Positions 6,876 through 15,021 of a DNA stretch of 64,000 bases are shown here, one piece after another. Position 1 is the stretch's first letter. Every line of letters starts with the position of its first letter. The stretch comes from an uncultured Collinsella sp. GTDB lineage: Bacteria; Actinomycetota; Coriobacteriia; Coriobacteriales; Coriobacteriaceae. The translations under genes were made by a program, and so were the position numbers. The notes beneath the pieces are model-generated. The model was not told the DNA's origin and ran no database searches. It saw only the letters and a list, made by a program, of their open reading frames with translations. The stretch is from assembly GCA_959601045.1 (NCBI GenBank), contig CAUGNZ010000002.1, positions 39,033 to 103,032 on the forward strand, written 5' to 3'.

Positions 6876-8651
6876 ATGGAGCAACTCATCGCCATCATCG
6901 AAAAGGGCCAGCCCTTTTTCAACGCGATCGCCCGCAACAAGTACCTCAAGGCGATCCGCGACGGCTTTATCTCCGTCATCCCCATCATCATCTTCTCGTC
7001 CATCTTCTGCCTGGTAGCCTCGGTCCCCAACATCTGGGGTTTCTACTGGCCCGATGACATCAACAACGCCCTGTGGAAGTGCTACAACTACTCCATGGGC
7101 ATCCTGGCCATCGCCTGCGCCGCCACCACGGCCAAGCACTTCGCCGACGCTCAGAACCGCGATCTGCCCAAGAACAATCAGATCAACTTTATCTCGTGCA
7201 TGTGCGCGGCCATCATCGGCTTCTTGCTCCTTTCGAGCGACACCATCGCCACGGACGCCGCCAGCGGCTTCAACACCACCTATCTTGGTTCCAAGGGCCT
7301 GCTGACTGCCTTCATCGCTGCGTTTGTGACCGGCATCATCTACAAGTTCTTTATCAAGCGCAACATCACCGTCAAGATGCCCGAGCAGGTTCCGCCCAAC
7401 ATCTCGCAGACCTTTAAGGACATCATCCCCTTCTCCGTCTGCATCACCCTCTTTTGGGTCTTTGACATCGCCTTCCGCGCTGCCTTTGGCTTCTGCTTTG
7501 CCCAGGGCGTCATCCAGGTGTTCCAGCCCCTGTTCACCGCCGCCGACGGCTATATCGGCCTCGCTGTGATCTACGGCGCTATGAGCCTCTTCTGGTTCGT
7601 CGGCGTCCACGGCCCCTCGATCGTCGAGCCCGCCATCGCCGCCGCTCTCGTTGCCAACATGACCGACAACCTGGCTGCGTTCCAAGCTGGCCAGCACGCT
7701 TCCGCTGTCCTGACCCAGGGTGCCCAGTACTTCGTCGTCTGCATGGGCGGCACCGGCGCCACGCTCGTCCTGGTCTTTATGTTCTGCTTCCTGGCCAAGT
7801 CTCAGGAGATGCGCGCCGTCGGTAAGGCAGCCATCGTCCCCGTGTGCTTTGCCGTCAACGAGCCGCTGCTGTTCGCCGCGCCTATCGTGCTCAACCCCGT
7901 CTTCTTTGTCCCGTTTGTTTTTGCCCCGATCGCCAACATCTGGATCCTCAAGATCTTTATCGACTTCTTGGGCATGAACGGCTTTATGTACACCCTGCCC
8001 TGGACCGTCCCCGGCCCCATCGGCACCATCATGGGCTTGGGCTTCCAGCCGCTCGCCTTTGTGATGCTCGCCCTCATCCTGGTCGTCGACTTTGTCCTGT
8101 ACTACCCGTTCTTCCGTGCCTATGACGCCCAGAAGTGCGCCGAGGAGGCCGAGATCTCCCAGGAGGAGCTCGCCGCCAAGAACGCCGAGAAGGCCGCCAA
8201 GCTCAACGATGCCTTCCAGGGCAAGGCTGACGCCAAGAGCGTTGCCGCCGGCGCTGCTGCCGAGGCCGTGAAGGTCGACTCCCCTGCCGCTTCTGCAGCA
8301 CCCGCTGCCGAGGCAACGACCGCCAGCGACCTCAACGGCAAGCGCGTGCTCGTGCTCTGCCAGGGCGGCGGAACCTCGGGTCTGCTCGCCAACGCGCTGG
8401 CCAAGGCTGCCAAGGAGCGCGGCATCAATCTTGAGACCGCTGCCGAGGCATATGGCAACCACGTGGACATGCTCCCCGACTTTGACCTGGTCGTCCTGGC
8501 CCCGCAGGCCGCAAGCTACCTGGCCGACTTGCAGAAAGACTGCGAGCGCGTGGGCAACAAATGCGTCGCCTGCCGCGGTAAGCAGTACATTGAGCTCTCC
8601 CAGAACGGCGACAAGTCTCTCGCCTTCGTCTCCGAGCAGCTTTCGAAGTAA
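6876..8651 (+). CDS. lacE: PTS lactose-specific enzyme IICB (LacE)
   Basis: Membrane permease and phosphotransferase that imports lactose as lactose 6-phosphate. The 591-residue protein has an N-terminal IIC domain of many hydrophobic segments (about 1-420), with the substrate-site stretches FWFVGVHGPSIVEP and CFAVNEPLLFAAPIV typical of the Lac/Cel family. An Ala/Glu-rich linker (about 425-480) leads to a IIB domain whose VLVLCQGGGTSGLLANALAK places the phosphorylated Cys at residue 495. This IICB fusion is the LacE arrangement; cellobiose permeases usually have IIB as a separate protein. lacG follows 66 bp downstream. Confidence 0.95.
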   Translation: MEQLIAIIEKGQPFFNAIARNKYLKAIRDGFISVIPIIIFSSIFCLVASVPNIWGFYWPDDINNALWKCYNYSMGILAIACAATTAKHFADAQNRDLPKNNQINFISCMCAAIIGFLLLSSDTIATDAASGFNTTYLGSKGLLTAFIAAFVTGIIYKFFIKRNITVKMPEQVPPNISQTFKDIIPFSVCITLFWVFDIAFRAAFGFCFAQGVIQVFQPLFTAADGYIGLAVIYGAMSLFWFVGVHGPSIVEPAIAAALVANMTDNLAAFQAGQHASAVLTQGAQYFVVCMGGTGATLVLVFMFCFLAKSQEMRAVGKAAIVPVCFAVNEPLLFAAPIVLNPVFFVPFVFAPIANIWILKIFIDFLGMNGFMYTLPWTVPGPIGTIMGLGFQPLAFVMLALILVVDFVLYYPFFRAYDAQKCAEEAEISQEELAAKNAEKAAKLNDAFQGKADAKSVAAGAAAEAVKVDSPAASAAPAAEATTASDLNGKRVLVLCQGGGTSGLLANALAKAAKERGINLETAAEAYGNHVDMLPDFDLVVLAPQAASYLADLQKDCERVGNKCVACRGKQYIELSQNGDKSLAFVSEQLSK

Positions 8652-8660
8652 GTAACGCTC

Positions 8661-8694
8661 AGGGCCAGCCGACCATCCAAGACCGGCTGGCCCT
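8661..8694 (+). terminator. Intergenic hairpin between lacE and lacG
   Basis: An 11-bp perfect stem AGGGCCAGCCG / CGGCTGGCCCT with a 12-nt loop. There is no good U-tract, so partial termination or mRNA stabilisation of lacE over lacG is more likely than full termination. Confidence 0.5.
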
Positions 8695-8717
8695 TCGATT
8701 TAGACGATTGGATCATC

Positions 8718-10157
8718 ATGTCCGTTAATCCTGCTAGCGTCACCAATCCGCCTGCGCAGTTTCCCGAGGACTTTGTCTTTGGCGGCGCCACTGCTGCCTA
8801 CCAGGTAGAGGGCGAGACCCGCACTCACGGTAAGGGCAAGGTTGCCTGGGACGACTTTCTGGAAGCCCAAGGCCGTTTCTCCCCCGATCCCGCTTCGGAC
8901 TTCTACAACCAGTACCCCGTCGATCTGGAGCTGTGCGAGGAGTTTGGCATCAACGGCATTCGCCTCTCCATTGCCTGGAGCCGCATCTTCCCCAACGGCA
9001 CCGGCGAAATCAACCCCGAGGGCGTCCAGTTCTACCACGATCTCTTCGCCGAGTGCCATAAGCACCATGTTGAGCCGTTCGTCACGCTGCATCACTTTGA
9101 CACGCCGCTTCCCCTCTTTGAGAAGGGCGACTTCCTCAACCGCGAGACCATCGATGCCTTTGTGGACTTTGCCACCTTCTGCTTTAAGGAGTACGCCGAC
9201 CAGGTGACCTACTGGTTCACCTTTAACGAGATCTGGGCCGACGCCTCCAACACCTACATCGAGGGCACCTTCCCCGGCGGCGTCAAAGCTCATCTGGCCG
9301 AGGCCTTCCAGTGCGAGCACAACATGATGCTCGCCCACGCCAAGGCCGTGCTGGCCTTCCACAACGGCGGTTTTAAGGGCAAGATCGGCGTCATTCAATC
9401 GCTGGAGTTTAAGTATCCGCTCAACGAGAACGACCCCGCCGACATCAAGGCCGCCAACAACGAGCACGTGCTGCAGAACCAGTTTTTGCTCGACGCCACC
9501 TTCCGCGGCGACTATGCCCCCGACACCCTCGAGTGCGCCAACCGCCTGGCCGCCATCTCGGGCGGCACCATCGAGATCATGGACAAGGACCTCGAGATTA
9601 TGCGCGAGGCCGCGCTCTACAACGACTACCTGGGTGTCAACAACTACCAGTGCCGTTTCCTCAAGGCTTACGACGGCGAGAACGACCTGCACCACAACGG
9701 TACGGGCGAGAAGGGCACCGGCCGCTGGCGCGTTAAGGGTATTGGTGAGCATGTGAACAAGCCCGGCATCCCCACCACCGACTGGGACTGGATCATCTAT
9801 CCCGAGGGTCTGTTCGATCTGCTCGTCTACATTAAGCAGCGCTACCCCAACTACAAGCAGATTTTCATTACCGAAAACGGTATGGGCTACAAGGACCCCT
9901 ACAAGAACGGCTTTGTGGACGACCAGCCGCGCATCGACTACATCGAGCAGCACCTGCGCTGGCTGCTTAAGGCCATGGAGGTGGGCGTCAACGTGGGCGG
10001 CTACTTCCTGTGGAGCCTGCAGGATCAGTTCTCCTGGACCAATGGCTACAACAAGCGCTACGGCTTCTTCTACGTAGACTTTGAAACCCAGAAGCGCACG
10101 CCCAAGGCAAGCGCCTACTGGTACAAGCACGTGGCGCAGACCCGTCGTCTGGACTAG
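8718..10157 (+). CDS. lacG: 6-phospho-beta-galactosidase LacG (GH1)
   Basis: Cytoplasmic glycoside hydrolase that splits lactose 6-phosphate into galactose 6-phosphate and glucose. The 479 residues align end to end with GH1 LacG: FVFGGATAAYQVEG near 20, acid/base Glu171 in TFNEI, and nucleophile Glu at about 386 in ITENG. The phosphate-recognition cluster SWTNGYNKRYG near 439-449 keeps the Ser, Lys and Tyr that set 6-phospho-glycosidases apart from ordinary GH1 enzymes. The C-terminus AYWYKHVAQT also matches LacG. The product feeds LacAB at 2209-3225. Confidence 0.96.
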   Translation: MSVNPASVTNPPAQFPEDFVFGGATAAYQVEGETRTHGKGKVAWDDFLEAQGRFSPDPASDFYNQYPVDLELCEEFGINGIRLSIAWSRIFPNGTGEINPEGVQFYHDLFAECHKHHVEPFVTLHHFDTPLPLFEKGDFLNRETIDAFVDFATFCFKEYADQVTYWFTFNEIWADASNTYIEGTFPGGVKAHLAEAFQCEHNMMLAHAKAVLAFHNGGFKGKIGVIQSLEFKYPLNENDPADIKAANNEHVLQNQFLLDATFRGDYAPDTLECANRLAAISGGTIEIMDKDLEIMREAALYNDYLGVNNYQCRFLKAYDGENDLHHNGTGEKGTGRWRVKGIGEHVNKPGIPTTDWDWIIYPEGLFDLLVYIKQRYPNYKQIFITENGMGYKDPYKNGFVDDQPRIDYIEQHLRWLLKAMEVGVNVGGYFLWSLQDQFSWTNGYNKRYGFFYVDFETQKRTPKASAYWYKHVAQTRRLD

Positions 10158-10210
10158 TGGCTTGCAGTTGGCGTAATTGCCCTGCTCACATAACTTGTCC
10201 CCATTTCTCA

Positions 10211-10252
10211 GCCGGGGGCGGCACGTCACACGGCGCGCCGCCCCCGGCCTTT
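10211..10252 (+). terminator. Terminator of the lacE-lacG operon
   Basis: GC-rich stem GCCGGGGGCGGC / GCCGCCCCCGGC (12 bp) with a 14-nt loop, followed by CTTTGTGTTT, 54 bp after lacG. Confidence 0.8.
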
Positions 10253-10273
10253 GTGTTTGGGCGGACCGGGAGC

Positions 10274-10340
10274 CGTTTGTCTCGATCTGTAATATTTAGC
10301 CGAGTTTTTCGGTCCCACCTGTTACAGATTGAGACAAACG
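10274..10340. repeat. ATCTGTAACA hairpin repeat, unit 1
   Basis: Arms CGTTTGTCTCGATCTGTAAT and its near-perfect inverse at 10320-10340 enclose about 25 nt. First of three adjacent units of the same family; a fourth is at 12109-12165. Confidence 0.7.
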
Positions 10341-10357
10341 TGGAGGCCAGGCCGAAA

Positions 10358-10416
10358 TATCTAAATCTGTAACACTTAACCCGGTTTTGGACGTCTAGTT
10401 GTTACAGATTTAGATA
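10358..10416. repeat. ATCTGTAACA hairpin repeat, unit 2
   Basis: Arms ATCTAAATCTGTAACA (10359-10374) and TGTTACAGATTTAGAT (10400-10415) are exact inverses. The loop ACCCGGTTTTGGACGTCTA is nearly shared with unit 4. Confidence 0.7.
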
Positions 10417-10437
10417 AACGTGCGAGCCAATCCCTTC

Positions 10438-10497
10438 AATCTAAATCTGTAACAACTAGCTTGTGTTTTCGCCCCTAGCTGTTACAGATCGAGACAA
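10438..10497. repeat. ATCTGTAACA hairpin repeat, unit 3
   Basis: ATCTGTAACAACTAGC pairs with a CTAGCTGTTACAGAT arm around a TTGTGTTTTCGCCC-like loop. With units 1 and 2 it fills most of the 400-bp gap after lacG; the remaining bases up to 10558 show no gene. Confidence 0.7.
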
Positions 10498-10558
10498 ATA
10501 AAATAGACCGGGCTGACAATCTCAGCCGCATGCCCCCTTTTTGGCCGCATTCCACCGA

Positions 10559-11929
10559 TCAGATAAAGATCGTCATATACAGAGGTAGATATATCCTATG
10601 CCCTTCAGCCCTGAGCTGTTTTGGGTGAAGAACTATCTCTTCTCCGACTCGTCGTTCGAATCGTCTGCCGAAATCGTCAAGCGAGATTGTTGAATACGAT
10701 TTGGAAGATTTAACTTCAACAGGAGTGACCCGCGGTTTTCCAGCCGCGTCTTCAAAGCCGCGCGAAACAAGAAAATCAATTTCACGCGTTCTGGGCCGAC
10801 TCCCCTCTGTTTTGGAAGGCTCCTGCCAGCTGTAATAAAAAAGCGAATGCCCCAGACTCTTAAGCTGCTGCGCCACGATGTTCTCGATTAGCATTCCTTT
10901 ATTAATTGAAATTCTTCCAAATTGAATGTCTCTATGAACATCCATAAGGTCCGGACCATCATCAAACGCCAAGCTCACGAGCAATCCCGTGTCCGCCATA
11001 TAGCATTTAAGCGAAGACGCGTCCTCGTGCAGGCGGTAACCCACGCTCGGATCACTGCATAAATAGCAACGGTTAATCAGTCGCGCATCCTCAAGCCAGA
11101 TTAACGCCGACTCATATGTCTCAAAACGGGACCCCTTCTCCAAGCTGTCAAATTTGAACCGTTTATTTGCCGCAGATAATTGACCCGGAATATCGTCATA
11201 AACCGCCCGCGCACGTCTAGCGTCCGAACCTCCAAACTTGGCAATGTCCTCCCTGTACAGTGCGATAATCTGCCGTTTAACCCTGTCGCATCCTCTAAAA
11301 TCATTCTCTGCCACAAAGGAGTCGACCGACTGAGGCATACCACCGACAAGCATATACTCATCAAATAATCTCATGCACGTCGCATGAACGCCGTCCGGAA
11401 GCGCGGTCCGAGATTCGCGCGCTTTACGGATCTCTTCTGCATAAAGATCTTTTCCGGTCGCCCAAAGATACTCCTCAAAATCGAGGGGCTCGAGAGGGAT
11501 TCTTTCTTCCTCTGACGGTATGACAATGCTATCGACATTCTTTTTGATGGAGACAAGAGAGCCTGTCTCGATGTAATCAAATCTGCCGTCTTCTACAAGA
11601 TGCTTTATGTATTCGCGCGCGATGGGAAACCGCTGCACTTCATCAAAAATGACCAGCGACTCTCTCGGTTCGAGGGCCTTACCATACTGCAGCTGAAGCA
11701 TGCGTAAAAAAAGATCGACATCTTCACGATGGTTCAGAAATATATCGAGCGTGGCTTTGCTAGCAGCCGAAAAGTCAATGTACAGATAATCCTTGTATTC
11801 ATTTTGCGCGAAGCACTTGACGAGCGTCGTTTTGCCAACGCGTCTTGCACCCTCAATAAGCACCGCAGTGCGCCCTTGCGAGCGTTCTTTCCACTCCTGC
11901 AGACGATCATATGCCTTCCGTTTAAACAT
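10559..11929 (-). CDS. AAA-type ATPase with DUF4143 / PD-(D/E)XK-like C-terminus
   Basis: A 456-residue orphan ATPase. The N-terminal domain has Walker A GARRVGKTTL (residues about 26-35) and Walker B ESLVIFDEVQ (about 91-100). The C-terminal half belongs to the DUF4143 type and carries EIDFLVSR followed by TPVEVKSSKS, the spacing of a restriction-endonuclease-like E-D...E-K core. Function of these proteins is not established. The coding sequence is visibly more AT-rich than the neighbouring lac genes, which suggests transfer. Just upstream lie four 34-bp-period repeats (11962-12081), a toxin-antitoxin pair and hairpin repeats, forming a small accessory islet between the lactose operon and lacR. 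Confidence 0.85.
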   Translation of the reverse strand: MFKRKAYDRLQEWKERSQGRTAVLIEGARRVGKTTLVKCFAQNEYKDYLYIDFSAASKATLDIFLNHREDVDLFLRMLQLQYGKALEPRESLVIFDEVQRFPIAREYIKHLVEDGRFDYIETGSLVSIKKNVDSIVIPSEEERIPLEPLDFEEYLWATGKDLYAEEIRKARESRTALPDGVHATCMRLFDEYMLVGGMPQSVDSFVAENDFRGCDRVKRQIIALYREDIAKFGGSDARRARAVYDDIPGQLSAANKRFKFDSLEKGSRFETYESALIWLEDARLINRCYLCSDPSVGYRLHEDASSLKCYMADTGLLVSLAFDDGPDLMDVHRDIQFGRISINKGMLIENIVAQQLKSLGHSLFYYSWQEPSKTEGSRPRTREIDFLVSRGFEDAAGKPRVTPVEVKSSKSYSTISLDDFGRRFERRVGEEIVLHPKQLRAEGHRIYLPLYMTIFI

Positions 11930-11961
11930 AATCTCACCTCAGCATAATTTACGTGCTAGTT

Positions 11962-12081
11962 TACAAAAATACCGACCTTCAGATATATCTAATAATACAA
12001 AAATACCGAGCTTTAAATGAGCTTATAGCTACAAAAATACCGACCATTGCAATGGTTGAGACATACAGTAATACCGAGCTT
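11962..12081. repeat. Four 18-bp direct repeats at exact 34-bp period (iteron-like)
   Basis: TACAAAAATACCGACCTT starts at 11962, with TACAAAAATACCGAGCTT at 11996, TACAAAAATACCGACCAT at 12030 and TACAGTAATACCGAGCTT at 12064, each offset by exactly 34 bp. The 16-bp intervals differ, but two contain perfect palindromes (AGATATATCT; ACCATTGCAATGGT, which overlaps the third repeat). They lie immediately upstream of the ATPase start. No cas gene is present and the spacers are too short for CRISPR, so a multi-site operator or recognition array is the more likely reading. Confidence 0.8.
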
Positions 12082-12108
12082 TACGCATAACGGATGCTAT
12101 GCCGAGCC

Positions 12109-12165
12109 GTCTCGATCTGTAACACTAAACCCGGTTTTGGGCGTCTATCTGTTACAGATCAAGAC
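12109..12165. repeat. ATCTGTAACA hairpin repeat, unit 4
   Basis: GTCTCGATCTGTAACA (12109-12124) is near-inverse to TGTTACAGATCAAGAC (12150-12165). The loop CCCGGTTTTGGGCGTCTA almost equals that of unit 2. It sits between the 34-bp repeats and the antitoxin promoter. Confidence 0.7.
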
Positions 12166-12199
12166 AATTCAACGATGCCGACTATTCGATACGGCGTGG

Positions 12200-12205
12200 T
12201 ACAAT
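12200..12205 (+). promoter_or_regulatory. Candidate -10 box of the toxin-antitoxin operon
   Basis: TACAAT lies 27 bp before the antitoxin start. The -35 region is weak, as expected for a promoter controlled by its own antitoxin, but this is inference. Confidence 0.4.
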
Positions 12206-12231
12206 TATGTCCCAATGCGAAGGAGATACTT

Positions 12232-12498
12232 ATGCCCATCTGTGTGCCCGTCCGAGACATGAAGGACACTGCCACATTCACCGCGCTTGTTGAGTCCGAG
12301 CGCGACGTCACCGTAACCAAGAACGGCTACGAGGCCATGCACTGCATCAGCAGCGACCAGTATCGCCTCATGCAAGACGAAATCGCCAAAGCCAAGCTTC
12401 TGTCTCGTATGATGCTGGCAGAAGACGAGATATCGCAAGGCGACTATAGCGACTACGACTCCTTCGCGACCGCGACACGAGACAAATATGACCTATAA
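12232..12498 (+). CDS. Phd/YefM- or RelB-type antitoxin
   Basis: An 88-residue protein starting at 12232 behind a good AAGGAGATACTT ribosome-binding site; an in-frame ATG further upstream would run through the hairpin repeat and has no such site. The N-terminal half (VRDMKDTATFTALVESERDVTVTKN) has the PVRDLRD...V.VTKNG pattern of Phd/YefM antitoxins. The acidic C-terminal half (ISQGDYSDYDSFATATRDKY) would wrap the toxin. Its last 11 bases overlap the toxin start, a usual arrangement for translational coupling. Confidence 0.8.
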   Translation: MPICVPVRDMKDTATFTALVESERDVTVTKNGYEAMHCISSDQYRLMQDEIAKAKLLSRMMLAEDEISQGDYSDYDSFATATRDKYDL

Positions 12499-12793
12499 CG
12501 TCGTAATACTCAAAAGCGCGCGATATGAGTACGAGAGTATCGTCGGATACCTTGCCCAAATCCTCAAGAATCCGCGCGCAGCGGGCAATTTTGTCGCTGA
12601 GTTTGAATATCAGCTTGACCTGCTTCGCGAGCAGCCGCTTTTACGTCCCCTCTCGCACATGCAAGAGCTGGCGGCACGTAATTACCGATCGTTTCCCGTC
12701 AACAACTACGTGTGTCTATACAAGTTTGAGCACGAAACAATCTATATCGCCCATATCTTTCATCAGTCACAGGACTACGCCCGCTTGGTCTAG
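12488..12793 (+). CDS. RelE/ParE-superfamily toxin
   Basis: A 101-residue protein beginning MTYNVVILKSARYEYESIVGYL and ending in FPVNNYVCLYKFEHETIYIAHIFHQSQDYARL, the fold signature of RelE/ParE toxins (central Arg-rich strand, C-terminal His and Tyr). RelE members cut mRNA on the ribosome and ParE members poison gyrase; the helical YESIVGYLAQILKNPRAA segment is closer to ParE. It overlaps the antitoxin gene by 11 bp. The pair is embedded among repeats in a low-GC islet. Confidence 0.8.
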   Translation: MTYNVVILKSARYEYESIVGYLAQILKNPRAAGNFVAEFEYQLDLLREQPLLRPLSHMQELAARNYRSFPVNNYVCLYKFEHETIYIAHIFHQSQDYARLV

Positions 12794-12892
12794 CCCACAA
12801 GCTGAATACTTGGCCCGAGCGCATTTGCGTGTCATTGTGAAGCGGTAATCCCCGCGCCGGCTGGGAGACAGAAGTATCGCCTGTATCGCTAG

Positions 12893-13657
12893 CTAGCAGA
12901 TGACCTGCGTGTGCTCCTCGATGGCGGCTCGATCTCCATCAGCAATACCCGGTTCGCACACCACGGCGTCTAAATTGTCCAGGCGGCAGAAGGTGTAGAA
13001 GTCGCGCTTGCCGATCTTGCTGGAGTCGGCGATCAGATAGCGCGAGTCTGCCTTGCTAAAGGCAAGCTGCTGGATACGGCCCTCGTCCATGTTGGACGTA
13101 GACACGTCACCGTCCAAGATGCCGTTGGCGCCGATAAACGCCGCATCGATGCCCAGCGCACGTAGGGCATCCTCGGCCGTCGGCCCCACAAAAACGGCAG
13201 TGCGGCGGCGGTACATACCGCCCACGAGGCACAGCTCGCAGTCCTCACGCTCCTCGAGCAGGTTGAACACCGAAAGCGAATTGGTCACGATACGCAGGCG
13301 AAACGTCGGCAGCATCGAGGCCATTTGCTCAACCGTGGTGCCCGTACCCAAAAAGATGGTCGAGCCTTCCTCGATAAGCTCCACAGCGCGGCGTGCGATC
13401 TGCAGCTTTTCCTCGGCATGCTTGGTGCGCTTTTCACTGTGCGAATACTCATGGCGCAACATAGCGTGGGGACGGCCCTGCGCGCTGCGGGCTCCGCCGT
13501 GCACGCGCTCGATCTCGCCCAGACTCGCAAGCTCCTCAAGGTCGCGACGGATCGTCATGTCCGAAACGCCCAGCGCATCCGAGATCTCCTTGACCGAGAC
13601 CGTGCCCTGCTCCTCGAGCAGCTGACGAACCTTATCCTGTCGCTCTGCCTTAATCAC
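12893..13657 (-). CDS. LacR-like DeoR-family transcriptional regulator
   Basis: A 254-residue DeoR-family repressor. The GTG at 13657 (translated MIKAERQDKVRQLLEEQG) is chosen because GAGGA precedes it and it gives the normal N-terminus. A long upstream extension in the same frame has no homology. The helix-turn-helix is TVSVKEISDALGVSDMTIRRDL and the junction EIERVHGGA is typical. The effector domain has FLGTGTTVEQMA and IGANGI. Phosphosugars such as tagatose 6-phosphate induce LacR in Gram-positive bacteria. A TTCAAA-N7-GAACA box 34 bp upstream suggests autoregulation, and matching boxes precede lacA and lacF. Confidence 0.88.
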   Translation of the reverse strand: MIKAERQDKVRQLLEEQGTVSVKEISDALGVSDMTIRRDLEELASLGEIERVHGGARSAQGRPHAMLRHEYSHSEKRTKHAEEKLQIARRAVELIEEGSTIFLGTGTTVEQMASMLPTFRLRIVTNSLSVFNLLEEREDCELCLVGGMYRRRTAVFVGPTAEDALRALGIDAAFIGANGILDGDVSTSNMDEGRIQQLAFSKADSRYLIADSSKIGKRDFYTFCRLDNLDAVVCEPGIADGDRAAIEEHTQVIC

Positions 13658-13690
13658 GATGAGTCCTCGCTGTTCTATGCGCGCATATCG

Positions 13691-13708
13691 TTCAAACAAT
13701 AACGAACA
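13691..13708 (+). promoter_or_regulatory. Candidate LacR autoregulatory operator
   Basis: TTCAAA-CAATAAC-GAACA, matching 16 of 19 positions with the site at 5385-5403. It lies between the lacR-like gene and divergent galM, so it could control both. Confidence 0.55.
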
Positions 13709-13863
13709 AATTGTATCAGACTCGCGCGTGTTAGAAATGGGCGCCGACGCAGCCCCAATCATCACTTTTTTGAGAAAAATACCCCATGCTTTAGTAGGGT
13801 GTAGTGATAATCTCCCCTGTTCGCGCTACAGTTTGTCGGAAATACCTCGATGTTAGGAACCAA

Positions 13864-14916
13864 ATGATCACTTCCGAGCTTTTCGGCACCGCGCCGTGCG
13901 GTACCCCCGTTCATCGTTACACCCTCGACGGGCCCGAGATCTGCGTTCGCATTATGGACTATGGCGCCACGGTGCTTGGTATCGATGTGCCCGACATTCC
14001 CGGCAACGTGCGCGATGTGGTGCTGGGCTTCGATAAGCTCGAGGATTACTTTGACAACCCCGCCTGCTTTGGCGCGACCATCGGCCCTGTGGCAAACCGC
14101 ACCGCTGGCGCCACGATCGCCATCGACGGCACGGACTGGCATATGCCCGCCAACGAGGGCGCCAACAACCTGCACAGCGACCTTGAGCACGGCCTGCACA
14201 AACGTGTGTGGGATGTTGAGCTCGACGAGGTCCATAACGCCGTGCGCATGACCACCTCGCTTAAGGACGGCGAGCTGGGCCTGCCCGGCAACCGAACCTT
14301 TACGGCCGTGTTTACCGTTACGCGCACCGGCGTCTTCCGCATCGATTATGGCTGCGAGAGCGACCGCGCCACCTACGTGTCCATGACCAACCACACGTAC
14401 TTTAACCTTGCAGGCCATAACGCCGGCATGGACTGCGAACATTTCTTTGTCGCCAACGCCGCCCACTACCTGCCCATTAACGAGCAGAACATCCCCACCG
14501 GCGAGATTGCTCCGGTCGAGGGAACACCGTTTGACTTTCGCGAGCTTCGCCCCGTCGCACCCGGCATGGAGGCCGACGACCCGCAGATCAAGCAGGCCCG
14601 TGGCTACGATCACTGCCTGTGCATCGATGGCTATCAGTACGGCCGCAACCTGCGCCGCGCGATGCACGTCGAGGAGATGTGGACCGGTCGTGAGATGGAC
14701 TACTACACCACTGCCCCGGGCGTGCAGCTCTACACCGGCAACTGGCTGGGTGACGAGCACGCCAAGGACGACGCCAACTATGGTTGGGGCGCCGGCTTTG
14801 CCCTCGAGGCCGAGATGTACCCCGACACGCCGCACCGCCCGCTGTTCCCCCAGGGCATCGTGGGGCCGGGTCATCCCTATAGCAATGTGATCGAATATCA
14901 CTTTATGAGGCACTAA
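13864..14916 (+). CDS. galM: Aldose 1-epimerase (galactose mutarotase)
   Basis: Cytoplasmic enzyme that interconverts alpha and beta anomers of galactose or glucose. The start at 13864 (MITSELFGTAPCG) follows AGGA; the frame is open further upstream without a site. The 350-residue sequence contains VANRTAGA near 77, NNLHSDLEH with His104, SMTNHTYFNLAGH with the catalytic His177, and FALEAEMYPD with the catalytic Glu near 315. It is divergent from the lacR-like gene. This is a classical GalM, distinct from the LacX-type epimerases elsewhere in the window. Confidence 0.93.
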   Translation: MITSELFGTAPCGTPVHRYTLDGPEICVRIMDYGATVLGIDVPDIPGNVRDVVLGFDKLEDYFDNPACFGATIGPVANRTAGATIAIDGTDWHMPANEGANNLHSDLEHGLHKRVWDVELDEVHNAVRMTTSLKDGELGLPGNRTFTAVFTVTRTGVFRIDYGCESDRATYVSMTNHTYFNLAGHNAGMDCEHFFVANAAHYLPINEQNIPTGEIAPVEGTPFDFRELRPVAPGMEADDPQIKQARGYDHCLCIDGYQYGRNLRRAMHVEEMWTGREMDYYTTAPGVQLYTGNWLGDEHAKDDANYGWGAGFALEAEMYPDTPHRPLFPQGIVGPGHPYSNVIEYHFMRH

Positions 14917-14943
14917 GCCCACAACGCGACATATCGCACAGCA

Positions 14944-14977
14944 ACGCCCGCCGGCACCACCGCCGACGGGCGTTTTT
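14944..14977 (+). terminator. Terminator of galM
   Basis: Stem ACGCCCGCCGGC / GCCGACGGGCGT followed by five T, 28 bp past the galM stop. Confidence 0.85.
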
Positions 14978-15021
14978 CATCTTTTGGCTCATTTTCGCTG
15001 TGACTGTATGAGTGACATATC

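Noticed and set aside
11962..12081. CRISPR array
   Set aside because: Repeat and period are regular, but spacers are only 16 bp, there are just four units and no cas gene is in the window. The intervals also contain palindromes, unlike acquired spacers.
12094..12231. N-terminal extension of the antitoxin
   Set aside because: It would translate part of the hairpin repeat and the promoter region. The internal ATG at 12232 has the good ribosome-binding site and the family N-terminus.
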